45,486 nt of DNA from an uncultured Acetatifactor sp. (GTDB lineage Bacteria > Bacillota > Clostridia > Lachnospirales > Lachnospiraceae), in NCBI GenBank assembly GCA_910577185.1, contig CAJTLR010000001.1:81477-126962 (forward strand), in the 5' to 3' direction. Positions 1 to 8,401 of the stretch are shown one piece after another; positions within the stretch are counted from its first letter, which is position 1, and every line of letters begins with the position of its first letter. The notes beneath the pieces are model-generated. The model saw only the letters and a program-made list of their open reading frames with translations, made no database searches and had not been told where the DNA came from. A program made the position numbers and the translations under genes.

Positions 1-891
1 GCGCCGGAAAATTATATCAGCACAACCCGGAGAACCCGGAGGCTCAAAATAAGCTCGGGGCTGTATATCGCCCCCAGCTTTCTGGGTGTAATGCTGTTTT
101 TCATACTTCCTTTTATGGTAGTCATATATTACTCCCTGGTGGATAATCCCATCAGCGGTAATTTTGTGTTTCTGGATAATTTTAACAGTATAGTGGAAAA
201 TATGTCATTCCGAACGGCTGTTCGAAATACATTTGTCTTTGCGGCAGTGGCAGTGCCCCTGGCAGTGGTTCTCTCCCTTCTGCTGGCCATTGTGCTGGAA
301 GCAAAGCTGCCTTTCCGGAGTCAGTTCCGAACTTTTTTCTTAAGTCCCATGATGGTGCCGGTGGCATCCATTGTGCTGATCTGGCAGGTGCTGTTTCACT
401 ATAACGGTGCCATCAATGAGGTGCTGGCGAAGTTAGGCGGGGCGAAAATTGACTGGATGAAATCGGATTATGCCCTGATTGTGATCGTGATTCTGTTTCT
501 CTGGAAAAATCTGGGTTACAACATGATTTTATTTATGGCTGCACTGGCAAGCATCCCCAAGGATATTCTGGAGGTGGCGACACTGGAGAGCGCTACGCCG
601 CTGCAGACTTTTTTTCATATTAAAATCCGTTACCTGTCCTCCTCCCTGTTGTTTGTGACGATTATGTCCCTGATCAATTCCTTCAAGATATTCCGGGAAG
701 TTTATCTGCTGACGGGGGATTATCCATATGATTCCATTTACACGCTCCAGCATTTTATGAATAATAAATTCCGCTCCCTGGATTACCAGACATTGTCGGC
801 GGCAGCGATACTGATGTCAATGGTAATGATCGTGATTATCGGAATATTGTTTATCGCGGAGAATCATTTCGGAAAGGATGTGGAGGGATGA
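1..891 (+). CDS. Carbohydrate ABC transporter permease, MalF/UgpA type (5' partial)
   Basis: Inner permease subunit of a sugar importer in the cytoplasmic membrane. The reading frame is open from base 1, upstream of the first Met at 91; those 30 residues end in a Tyr-Ile-Ala-Pro segment typical of the family N-terminus, so the true start lies before the window. Hydrophobic segments recur throughout. The cytoplasmic EAA loop that docks on the ATPase is at about bases 571-636 (EVATLESATP followed by an aromatic/basic stretch); it departs from the usual EAA---G consensus. It overlaps the next permease by 4 bases (ATGA), indicating translational coupling. No ATPase gene lies nearby, so a shared MsmX-type ATPase is likely. 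Family is clear; the sugar is unknown. Confidence 0.93.
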   Translation, partial: APENYISTTRRTRRLKISSGLYIAPSFLGVMLFFILPFMVVIYYSLVDNPISGNFVFLDNFNSIVENMSFRTAVRNTFVFAAVAVPLAVVLSLLLAIVLEAKLPFRSQFRTFFLSPMMVPVASIVLIWQVLFHYNGAINEVLAKLGGAKIDWMKSDYALIVIVILFLWKNLGYNMILFMAALASIPKDILEVATLESATPLQTFFHIKIRYLSSSLLFVTIMSLINSFKIFREVYLLTGDYPYDSIYTLQHFMNNKFRSLDYQTLSAAAILMSMVMIVIIGILFIAENHFGKDVEG

Positions 892-1865
892 AAAATTGGA
901 GAAAATCCAATTCGGAAAATGCAAAGATGCAGGGACAATGGGAGGACCTGGCTGCCCTGGACCGGCAGGCCGCAATGCGGAGGAAACGTGTGCAGACAGC
1001 CAAAATTGCGCTTGCCACTGTGGTGGCGGCATTTTTTGCAATACTTTTCCTGATGCCCATCGTACTGACAATAACCAATTCCTTTATGTCGGCATCCGAG
1101 ATATCAGCCAATTACGGTACCGTGTTTGCCACGGATGCCAATGGAGGAAAGGTTTACATAGCGGAGCGGGTGAATCTGAAATTTATTCCCGATATGGTTT
1201 CCTTCAGCCAGTATGTTACAGTGTTGTTCAAAAGTCCCGAATATCTGCTGAAATTCTGGAATTCCGTGATTCTGGTGGGGCCCATTGTGGTATTCCAGCT
1301 GCTTGTGGCATCGCTGGCATCATACGGATTTGCCAGGTACAGGGGCAGAATCCGGGAAATTATATTTTTCATGTATATTATACTGATGCTGATGCCCTAT
1401 CAGGTGACTTTGGTTCCCAACTACCTGGTCAGCGACTGGTTTAACCTTCTGGATACCAACTGGGCCATCTGGCTGCCGGGCGTCATGTCACCTTTTGCGG
1501 TGTTTCTGCTGACAAAGTTCATGCGCAGGATTCCGGAATCGGTGATGGAGGCAGCGCAGATAGACGGCGCGGGAGAGTGGCAGATTTACAGACGGATCTG
1601 TATGCCTCTCTGTAAGGGAGCCATTTGCTCCGCGGCCATTCTTGTGTTCATAGATTACTGGAATATGGTGGAGCAGCCATTGATTCTGCTGACAGATGCG
1701 GAGACGCATCCCCTGTCGGTTTTCCTGAGCAAAATCAATGCAGGGGAGATCGGGCTGGCGTTTGCGGTGGCTACCATATATATGGTTCCCAGTCTGCTGA
1801 TATTTTTGTATGGGGAAGAATATCTGGTGGATGGAATTACATATCAGGGCGGAATCAAAGGCTGA
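888..1865 (+). CDS. Carbohydrate ABC transporter permease, MalG/UgpE type
   Basis: Second membrane subunit of the same sugar importer, 325 residues. The ATG at 888 overlaps the stop of the preceding permease by 4 bases. A basic cytoplasmic N-terminal tail of about 37 residues precedes the first membrane span (about 38-64). The EAA loop is canonical (EAAQIDGAGEWQIYRRICMP at about 221-240), unlike its partner. A region of about 50 residues after the first span (near 70-115) is longer than in many MalG proteins and would be extracytoplasmic. It probably forms a heterodimer with the upstream permease and takes substrate from the lipoprotein encoded at the end of the operon. Confidence 0.94.
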   Translation: MKNWRKSNSENAKMQGQWEDLAALDRQAAMRRKRVQTAKIALATVVAAFFAILFLMPIVLTITNSFMSASEISANYGTVFATDANGGKVYIAERVNLKFIPDMVSFSQYVTVLFKSPEYLLKFWNSVILVGPIVVFQLLVASLASYGFARYRGRIREIIFFMYIILMLMPYQVTLVPNYLVSDWFNLLDTNWAIWLPGVMSPFAVFLLTKFMRRIPESVMEAAQIDGAGEWQIYRRICMPLCKGAICSAAILVFIDYWNMVEQPLILLTDAETHPLSVFLSKINAGEIGLAFAVATIYMVPSLLIFLYGEEYLVDGITYQGGIKG

Positions 1866-1958
1866 CAGGGAAGGAAGCCGGTACGGCGCGCTTCCGGAAG
1901 GGCGCAGGCAAAAAGCGAAAGAAATTAGCAAGTTAATATATTGAGGAGAGGTAGAGCG

Positions 1959-3857
1959 ATGAACGAGAACGGAAAGAAAAAAAGGGAATGGGTAAAGACC
2001 GCGGCGATTGTGTTTTTGTCCGTGATGCTGGTACTTACCTTTTTCTCCAACACCATTATGAACTACTCCCTGCCGGAAGTGGCGACGCAGTATGTGCAGT
2101 CGGGTTCCATAACGGCCAAAATCAGGGGATCAGGTGTGGTGGAGAGCAGCGATCCTTATAATCTGGAAGTAAAGGAATCCAGAAAGGTTGCCGGCGTGGC
2201 GGTGAAAGTGGGCGATACCGTGGAGAAAGACGCGGTGCTCATGTATCTGGAGGATGAGGAGAGCGAGGAGCTGAAAGAAGCCAGGAAGCAGCTGGAGACC
2301 TATCAGAACGAATACCAGAAGGCCATTCTGTCCGCAGAGAGCAGTGCGGGCCTGGTGGACAGGGTGGAGAGCGGAAATACCACGTCTGCGGAGTCCAAGC
2401 TGACACAGATTGACAATTATAACAGGAAAATTGACCAGCTGGAAGATGTGATAAAAGGATATAGCAACAGGATTTCAGAGATTGACGCGGAACTGGGCAA
2501 ACTCAGCAACGATACCACGGTGGATACCTTTGCGGAACAGGTGGCAGTGAACAATGCCCAGGCAGAACTGGAGAAGGCCACGAATGCGGTTCCGACGGCA
2601 GAGGCCAATCTGGCGGCGGCCCAGGCCACCCTGGAATCGGTAAACAGTGCGGTAAAAGCGGCCCAGGATATGGTGACAGCCTGTGAGACTGCGGTGGAGG
2701 AAGCCAGAAACGGTTATACGGCCAGGCTGAACCGAAAAACGGAACTGGAGACAAGGAAGAATAATAATGAGACACTGACACCGGACGAGGAAGTGGAGCT
2801 GGAGCGTTTGAGCGGAACCGGGGAGGACAGTGTGACGGCGGCTTCTGCCCTGCAGGCGGAGGCTGAGACAAATCTGAAAGCGGCCCAGGATGCACTGGCG
2901 GCGGCTGAGAATAGTATTGAGGCAGATCGTAAAGCGGCCCTGGATATACTGAATCAAAGGGACGCGGAATATCAAAAAGCCCTGAATGATAAAAGAATCT
3001 GCGAGGAAAACCTGGCAGAAGCCCAGCGTGTGCTGGCAAACAAGCAGGCAGAGACTCCGGATACCAGCTACAGGGATGCGCTGAACAATGAGAAGGCAGA
3101 CTTAAGCGCTGCCCGGGATAAGGCAAACACGGAGAAAGAGGATGCCTCCAGTGCCCTGACGGAGCTTCTGGCCAGCTTCAGCAAGGAAGCGGATCTGGTG
3201 GGACTTCTGAAAAATATTAACGATCAGCAAAAGGTTGTGGACGAATTAACCGAAAAGGCCGTGGATGCCGTCATTAAGGCGCCCATTGCCGGCACTGTGA
3301 CGGCGTTAAACGTGACGGCAGGAAAAGAGATAGACGTGTCCGCTCCTGTGGCGGTACTGCAGCCGGAAGGAAAGGGATATACCATGAGTTTTTCCGTGAC
3401 CAATGAGCAGGCAAAGCGTCTGTCTGTGGGGGATGTGGCGGAACTGGTGAATGCCTGGAGATTTGATGATGTCAATGTGACCCTGGCCAGTATGAAGCCG
3501 GATCCCGCGGAACCCGGACAGAAGAAACTGCTGACCTTTGACATCAGCGGAAATGTGACAGCGGGACAGAATCTGAATGTATCGGTGGGACAGAAGAGCG
3601 CGAACTATGATTATATTGTGCCCAACAGTGCCATCCGTGAGGATAATAACGGCAAGTTTATCCTGATTGTGGAGTCCAAACCGGGCCCCCTGAGCACGCG
3701 CTATATTGCCAGCCGTGTGGATGTGGAGGTGCTGGCAAGTGACGACACCCAGTCTGCAATCAGCGGGGCGCTTTACGGATATGAATTTGTGATTACCACA
3801 TCCACGAAACCTGTGGAGGCAGGCAAGCAGGTCAGACTGAACGAAAATAACGGCTAA
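1959..3857 (+). CDS. HlyD/RND-type membrane fusion (adaptor) protein
   Basis: About 632 residues. The ATG at 1959 is chosen over an in-frame TTG at 1941 because GAGGAGAGG (1943-1951) sits at good spacing before it. One N-terminal membrane anchor lies at about 14-33. The first half of a barrel-sandwich (lipoyl-like) domain is at about 50-85, a very long Ala/Glu-rich coiled coil at about 95-425, the second half near 437-470 (KAPIAGTVTALNV), then a beta-barrel. In Gram-negative bacteria such proteins bridge inner-membrane exporters to an outer-membrane channel; in Gram-positives they pair with MacB-like ABC systems. Here it sits between sugar permeases and a MacB-core protein, which is unusual. 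Its partner pump is not in the window, so its job is unclear. Confidence 0.88.
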   Translation: MNENGKKKREWVKTAAIVFLSVMLVLTFFSNTIMNYSLPEVATQYVQSGSITAKIRGSGVVESSDPYNLEVKESRKVAGVAVKVGDTVEKDAVLMYLEDEESEELKEARKQLETYQNEYQKAILSAESSAGLVDRVESGNTTSAESKLTQIDNYNRKIDQLEDVIKGYSNRISEIDAELGKLSNDTTVDTFAEQVAVNNAQAELEKATNAVPTAEANLAAAQATLESVNSAVKAAQDMVTACETAVEEARNGYTARLNRKTELETRKNNNETLTPDEEVELERLSGTGEDSVTAASALQAEAETNLKAAQDALAAAENSIEADRKAALDILNQRDAEYQKALNDKRICEENLAEAQRVLANKQAETPDTSYRDALNNEKADLSAARDKANTEKEDASSALTELLASFSKEADLVGLLKNINDQQKVVDELTEKAVDAVIKAPIAGTVTALNVTAGKEIDVSAPVAVLQPEGKGYTMSFSVTNEQAKRLSVGDVAELVNAWRFDDVNVTLASMKPDPAEPGQKKLLTFDISGNVTAGQNLNVSVGQKSANYDYIVPNSAIREDNNGKFILIVESKPGPLSTRYIASRVDVEVLASDDTQSAISGALYGYEFVITTSTKPVEAGKQVRLNENNG

Positions 3858-3880
3858 GCCTGCTGGAAAAGAGGTAAGTG

Positions 3881-5542
3881 ATGAAAAAAATAGTATTGGG
3901 TATCAGCGGAGGGATATCCTTTGTGATCTTCCTGATCCTGCTTATTACTACGAACTATTTGGGCCGCAGCCAGCTTTCCCAGACAGCTGCCTCCAGATGG
4001 AGCGATAAAGGGAATGCCTCCCAGGTGAGCTGTTTTTTCTCAGTCGGGGCGGGCGTTACACAGGACAGCATTATTGATTTTGAACATACGGTGGATTCTG
4101 CCCTGGTGGATGCTTCCGTGGTGCAGGAATCCGGGAATCCCGGCGCCAGGCTGTGGGCAGATGCCTACAGCGCGGATGGCCAGGTGACTCTGTCTTCGGG
4201 AAAGACCAGTCTGACTGCGGATGCCATCGGCATTGGGGGGGATTTCTTCCTGTTTCATCCGCTGAAGCTGCTCCATGGGGCCTATTTTTCGGGAAATGAC
4301 CTGATGCAGGACTACTGTGTCATAGATGAGGATGCGGCATGGCAGCTCTTTGGATCCAATGATGTGGCGGGTATGACGGTGGAGATCGGCGGAGTTCCCC
4401 ATATTGTGACCGGAGTGGTGGAGAGGCCGTCGGGTCATTTGGCGGAAGCGGCGGGACTGGATTCCACGCTGGTATATGTCTCCTATCAGACACTTTCGGA
4501 ACTGGGCACCAGCCACGGTATCAATCACTATGAGATTGTGATGCCCAATCCGGTGACGGGTTTTGCCGAGAACTTTATCCGGGAAAGCCTGGGGGCAGAC
4601 GAGAAAGAGACGGAGGTTCTGGAAAATACCACAAGATATTCTTTTCTGTCCCGGCTGCAGCTTCTGACTCTGTTTGGCGTGCGTTCCATGAACGGCAAGG
4701 CGATCATTTACCCTTATTGGGAAAATATTGCCAGGGGATATGAGGATATTCTCGCGCTGATGACTTTATTTGAGCTTTTGTTTCTGGCGTATGCCCTGAT
4801 ACTGGCGCTGGTGTTCTTCTGTATCTGGTGGAAACATAAGGGCTGGACATTGCGGGATGTAAGACTGATGCTCATGGACAAAGCGGAGCGCCGCGTGGAG
4901 AGGGCACGGGAAGAGAAGCAGGGGAAACGGAAAAATAAGAAGCAGAAAAAGGACCGGGAAGCGATTGGGAAAATAGATTTCGAGGATGGAATTTTGGAAG
5001 AAACGGAGTCTGGAAGGAATGGTGCGGGAGAACTGATTCCGGAGGAAGGAAGCCTGGAAGGGGCGGATCCGGAAGAAGGGCCCTGGAATCCGGACCAGGA
5101 GGAAGAATATCCGGAAGAGCCGGGAGAGATGATTCCGGAGGAAGGGCCCTGGAATCCGGACCAGGAGGAAGAATATCCGGAAGAACCGGGAGAGATGATT
5201 CCGGAGGAAGAGTCCTGGAATCCGGATCAGAAGGAAGAATATCCGGAAGAGCCGGGAGAGATGATTCCGGAGGAAGAGCCCTGGAATCCGGATCAGAAGG
5301 AAGAATATCCGGAAGAGCCGGGAGAGACGATTCCGGAGGAAGGAAGTCAGGAAGAGACAGATTCCCGGGAAACGGACGCGGGAGAAGAGACATCCGGCGA
5401 ACCACGGAAGGAGAAGAAGCGTTTCTGGGGAAAGCGGGAGAAAACAGAACATGTGAAAAAGGAGCGTGTGAAAAAAGAACGGAAAAAGAAGGAGAAGAGG
5501 GAACGGGATCGAAAGAAGGAAGATGAGGGAGGAGAATTGTGA
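3881..5542 (+). CDS. MacB periplasmic-core-like membrane protein with acidic repeat tail
   Basis: 553 residues from ATG 3881 (GAGGT at 3871-3875; a GTG at 3878 is the alternative). A membrane span is at about 5-27, then an extracytoplasmic domain with the MacB/FtsX-core look (FFLFHPLKLLHG, a DEDAAWQLFGS segment), then one more span at about 290-317. Full MacB permeases have four spans, so this is a two-span variant that probably cannot transport alone. The cytoplasmic tail has four 22-residue Glu/Pro-rich repeats (about 400-487) followed by a strongly basic Lys/Arg/Glu tail. It follows the HlyD-type adaptor by 23 bases and overlaps the next gene by 4 bases. A partnership with the adaptor is likely by family analogy; the function of the tail is unknown. 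Confidence 0.8.
   Translation: MKKIVLGISGGISFVIFLILLITTNYLGRSQLSQTAASRWSDKGNASQVSCFFSVGAGVTQDSIIDFEHTVDSALVDASVVQESGNPGARLWADAYSADGQVTLSSGKTSLTADAIGIGGDFFLFHPLKLLHGAYFSGNDLMQDYCVIDEDAAWQLFGSNDVAGMTVEIGGVPHIVTGVVERPSGHLAEAAGLDSTLVYVSYQTLSELGTSHGINHYEIVMPNPVTGFAENFIRESLGADEKETEVLENTTRYSFLSRLQLLTLFGVRSMNGKAIIYPYWENIARGYEDILALMTLFELLFLAYALILALVFFCIWWKHKGWTLRDVRLMLMDKAERRVERAREEKQGKRKNKKQKKDREAIGKIDFEDGILEETESGRNGAGELIPEEGSLEGADPEEGPWNPDQEEEYPEEPGEMIPEEGPWNPDQEEEYPEEPGEMIPEEESWNPDQKEEYPEEPGEMIPEEEPWNPDQKEEYPEEPGETIPEEGSQEETDSRETDAGEETSGEPRKEKKRFWGKREKTEHVKKERVKKERKKKEKRERDRKKEDEGGEL
5078..5341 (+). repeat. Four in-frame 66-bp tandem repeats
   Basis: Four near-identical 66-bp units begin at 5078, 5144, 5210 and 5276. 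Each encodes 22 residues reading roughly GPWNPDQEEEYPEEPGEMIP plus two Glu. Units differ by only a few bases, so the array is recent or homogenised by slippage or recombination. It lies in the predicted cytoplasmic tail of the MacB-core protein. Confidence 0.95.
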
Positions 5543-8208
5543 GAAAAAATTGGAGAAAGAGAATGATAGGCCTGGGGCTTGCCTGCACTATGCTGGCATT
5601 GAGTGCCTGCGGTAAGGGCGGGGATAAAAACGAAAATGCCGCACTGGCCAAAGAGCATGTCTATAAGTTCCAGAAATTTGAATTGCCGGATATGGAGGGA
5701 GAAGATTGTTATGTCATGAACTCTTTCGTAAAGGATGAAAGAGTTTATATGGTGATGCGTGTTTACCACTGGTCCGAAGAAGGCAGTAAGGAAGATATCC
5801 GGCTCATATCCATGAAGGAGGATGGAACCGATTTACAGCAGGTAAATCTGGAGCTGCCGGATTGGAAATCGCAGAGCGGCAACGTGAATCCTATGGCGCG
5901 GTCGGCCGTACCTGAGGGCGGCGCAGCAGCGGAGCCTGGAGACGAAGAGGGTGCGGAACCGGAAGAAGGCGGAGAAGGCACGGAACCGGAAGGCGAGAGC
6001 GGATCGGAGGAAGGCGGAGAAGGCACGGAACCGGAAGGCGAGAGCGGATCGGAGGAAGGCGGAGAAGGCACGGAACCGGAAGGTGAGAGCGGATCGGAGG
6101 AAGGCGGAGAAGGCACGGAACCGGAAGGCGGGAGCGGATCGGAAGAAGGAGAGGACACGGAGTCCGGGGAAGACGCAGCCGATTTGGACAGCGAAGTGGA
6201 TATGCCGGCGACAGAGGTGTATGAGAATTCCAATTACGGAAATTTTGCGTGTGGGCAGGACGGAAAGTTATATGGCATAAGGAATTATTATTATGAAACG
6301 TATAGTCCGGAATATACTTCAGTCCAGAAAAATTATATCAGCTGCTGGAATATGGACGGCACTTTTGAGTGGGAAAAGGAGCTGGCAGGTGCGGACAGCT
6401 CGGAAGATGAATATCTTTATGTAAACGGGTTCACAGTGGCGGCAGATGGAACGCTGACCATAATGCTGTCAGGAAATTCCTATTATAAGATGACAGTGGA
6501 TGGCCAGGGAAACGTATCTGACCGGAAGGAACTGCCGGATGAACTTTCCCAGATGCTCTCCAACGGGAACCTTATGGCCCGGGGGGACGGAACCTTTCTG
6601 ATGATGTATTATGACGACAGCTGGACAAAGCAGTATGTGGCCACGTATGACCCGCAGACGGATGCCGTGGGCCAGTCCAGTGAAATTCCTTCTTCCATGG
6701 CATGGGGCGGATATAACACCATATCCGCGGGAACCAGCTCCGATTTAATTTATACCAATACCCGGGGGGTGTATACATATAAAATCGGGGATGCGGATGT
6801 GACAGAGAAGATGAATTTTGTCAACTCCGATGTAAATATTGCGGATTTCAGCTCCCTGGTTGAGCTGACAGATACTTCGTTTATTGGCATATTCCGGGAA
6901 ACCTATGAGGATGGTATGGAGGCAGGTCTTTTCACCTATGTGGATCCCAAGGACATTCCTGACAAATCTGTTCTGGTGCTGGCGGCAAATTATATCGACG
7001 GGGATATCAAACAGAAGGTGGTGGAGTTTAACCGCAGCAATGAAAAATACCGTATCACGCTGAAGGAATATGACAGTTATAATACTTATGATGATTATCA
7101 GGCCGGATACACCCAGCTGAACAATGACATTACATCAGGCAACATGCCGGATATTCTGCTCACGGATGGCCTTCCCACAGAGAATTACGTGGCAAAGGGA
7201 CTGCTGGCGGATATCGGAAAACTGATGGAAGAGGATGAGGAAATATCCCAGATAGAGTTTGTGCAGAGCGTTCTGGATGCATATTCGGTAGATGGAAAAT
7301 TGTATTATGTGATACCGTATTTCAGGGCAAGTACCATGATCGGCAAGGAATCCATTGTGGGTGACAGGACTTCCTGGACCATGGAGGACATGAAGCAGCT
7401 GCAGGCAGAACTGCCGGAGGGAACCCGGATGTTAGGGGAAATGACACGGGAATCCTTCATGAGTACGGTGATGGATTATTGCGGTGCGGATTTCATTGAT
7501 GTAGCCAGCGGAAAATGTAATTTTGACTCCCAGAGTTTTATCGATCTGATGGAATTTGCCAGGGAACTTCCCGAGACACTGGAAGAACCGGAGTACAGTG
7601 AAGATTACTGGAGGGATTATGAGACCCAGTACCGTGACAACAGAACCATTTTGGCATATCTGTATATCAGTGACCTGAGGAGTGTGAACTATTCCATAAA
7701 CGGAAACTTCGGAGAAGAGGTTTCCTATATCGGATTCCCCACGGAAAGCGGGATGGGGGCCTATGTGGCTGCCGGCGAATCCTTTGCCATTTCGGCAAAA
7801 TCCAGCTATACGGAAGGTGCGTGGGAATTTCTGCGGTATTATCTGACAGACGAGTACCAGTCGGAGCTGAGCTGGGGCCTGCCTATTCAGATGAAGTACT
7901 TTATGGAAGATGCCCAGGAAGCGACACAGAAGCCCTATTACCTGGATGAAAACGGCAATAAAGTGGAACATGACGATTATTACTATATTAATGGGGAGGA
8001 TATCTTACTGGAGCCCATGACCCAGGCCCAGGTAGATAAGCTGGTCAATTATATTTTCTCCATAAACAACTGCTACTACAGCAATACGGATATCACCAAC
8101 ATTATTAACGAGGAAATGCCTTCGTATTTTTCCGGGCAGAAGAGCGCCCAGGAAGTGGCAAAGATCATACAGAGCAGGGCTCAGATTTATGTAAACGAGA
8201 GGCGCTGA
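5539..8208 (+). CDS. Large extracellular solute-binding lipoprotein with N-terminal propeller-like region
   Basis: 889 residues, anchored outside the cell. The GTG at 5539 is preferred because GGAGGAGAA (5529-5537) precedes it; it overlaps the previous stop. The signal peptide ends in a lipobox, LALSAC, with the lipidated Cys at 24. A family-1 sugar-binding domain occupies about 475-880 (NMPDILLTDG, later a YVAAGESFAIS segment). Ordinary binding proteins are about 430-550 residues; here some 430 residues precede it, with a low-complexity Glu/Gly/Pro linker (about 130-225) and then repeated beta-rich stretches with DG-turns (GQDGKLYG, AADGTLTI) that suggest a beta-propeller. It ends the operon, so it is the probable receptor for the two permeases. 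The propeller assignment is inference. Confidence 0.87.
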   Translation: MRKNWRKRMIGLGLACTMLALSACGKGGDKNENAALAKEHVYKFQKFELPDMEGEDCYVMNSFVKDERVYMVMRVYHWSEEGSKEDIRLISMKEDGTDLQQVNLELPDWKSQSGNVNPMARSAVPEGGAAAEPGDEEGAEPEEGGEGTEPEGESGSEEGGEGTEPEGESGSEEGGEGTEPEGESGSEEGGEGTEPEGGSGSEEGEDTESGEDAADLDSEVDMPATEVYENSNYGNFACGQDGKLYGIRNYYYETYSPEYTSVQKNYISCWNMDGTFEWEKELAGADSSEDEYLYVNGFTVAADGTLTIMLSGNSYYKMTVDGQGNVSDRKELPDELSQMLSNGNLMARGDGTFLMMYYDDSWTKQYVATYDPQTDAVGQSSEIPSSMAWGGYNTISAGTSSDLIYTNTRGVYTYKIGDADVTEKMNFVNSDVNIADFSSLVELTDTSFIGIFRETYEDGMEAGLFTYVDPKDIPDKSVLVLAANYIDGDIKQKVVEFNRSNEKYRITLKEYDSYNTYDDYQAGYTQLNNDITSGNMPDILLTDGLPTENYVAKGLLADIGKLMEEDEEISQIEFVQSVLDAYSVDGKLYYVIPYFRASTMIGKESIVGDRTSWTMEDMKQLQAELPEGTRMLGEMTRESFMSTVMDYCGADFIDVASGKCNFDSQSFIDLMEFARELPETLEEPEYSEDYWRDYETQYRDNRTILAYLYISDLRSVNYSINGNFGEEVSYIGFPTESGMGAYVAAGESFAISAKSSYTEGAWEFLRYYLTDEYQSELSWGLPIQMKYFMEDAQEATQKPYYLDENGNKVEHDDYYYINGEDILLEPMTQAQVDKLVNYIFSINNCYYSNTDITNIINEEMPSYFSGQKSAQEVAKIIQSRAQIYVNERR
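5965..6144 (+). repeat. Four in-frame 45-bp tandem repeats
   Basis: Units at 5965, 6010, 6055 and 6100 are almost identical and encode EGGEGTEPEGESGSE four times. They form an acidic linker between the signal-anchored N-terminus and the beta-rich region of the binding lipoprotein, perhaps a spacer through the cell wall. Confidence 0.95.
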
Positions 8209-8246
8209 TGACAGCAGGGAGTGAAATCCCGAAGCTGAATGCTATG

Positions 8247-8288
8247 GAAACCGGAGAGGAGAACTTACATGTGGTCCTCTCCGGTTTC
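8247..8288 (+). terminator. Rho-independent terminator of the transporter operon
   Basis: A perfect 14-bp stem (8247-8260 with 8275-8288), loop of 14 bases, followed by TTTG, begins 39 bases after the stop of the binding lipoprotein. It could also stop the convergent chemoreceptor transcript. Confidence 0.88.
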
Positions 8289-8292
8289 TTTG

Positions 8293-8378
8293 TATGCGCA
8301 GGGGAGCGAAAGCTGCACGCGCCCCGCGCGGCGAGTAGTGGAGAAGGGCGTTCCCCTACTCGATTACGCTCCGCGGGG
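8293..8378. repeat. Dispersed palindromic intergenic repeat, copy 1
   Basis: It shares a long run of near-identity with 15313-15390: TATGCGCAGGGG, then GCGCCCCGCGCGGCGAGTAG and a following GAGAAGGGC-TTCCCCTACT block. It has nested inverted repeats: CCCCGCG (8322-8328) with CGCGGGG (8372-8378) outside, GAGTAG (8333-8338) with CTACTC (8356-8361) inside. It lies between a terminator and the 3' end of a chemoreceptor gene, as does copy 2. Confidence 0.75.
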
Positions 8379-8401
8379 ATCGCACTGCGGCGCAGATTTT
8401 C

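Noticed and set aside
878..1444. 188-codon plus-strand frame overlapping the second permease
   Set aside because: It lies in another frame within a clear permease gene and has no ribosome site or membrane spans.
4872..5651. 259-codon minus-strand Pro/Ser-rich repeat protein
   Set aside because: It is the complement of the acidic repeat array and basic tail of the MacB-core gene, with no ribosome site.
5078..6144. Direct repeats considered as a CRISPR array
   Set aside because: The repeats are contiguous, in frame and without unique spacers, so they are coding repeats in two proteins.
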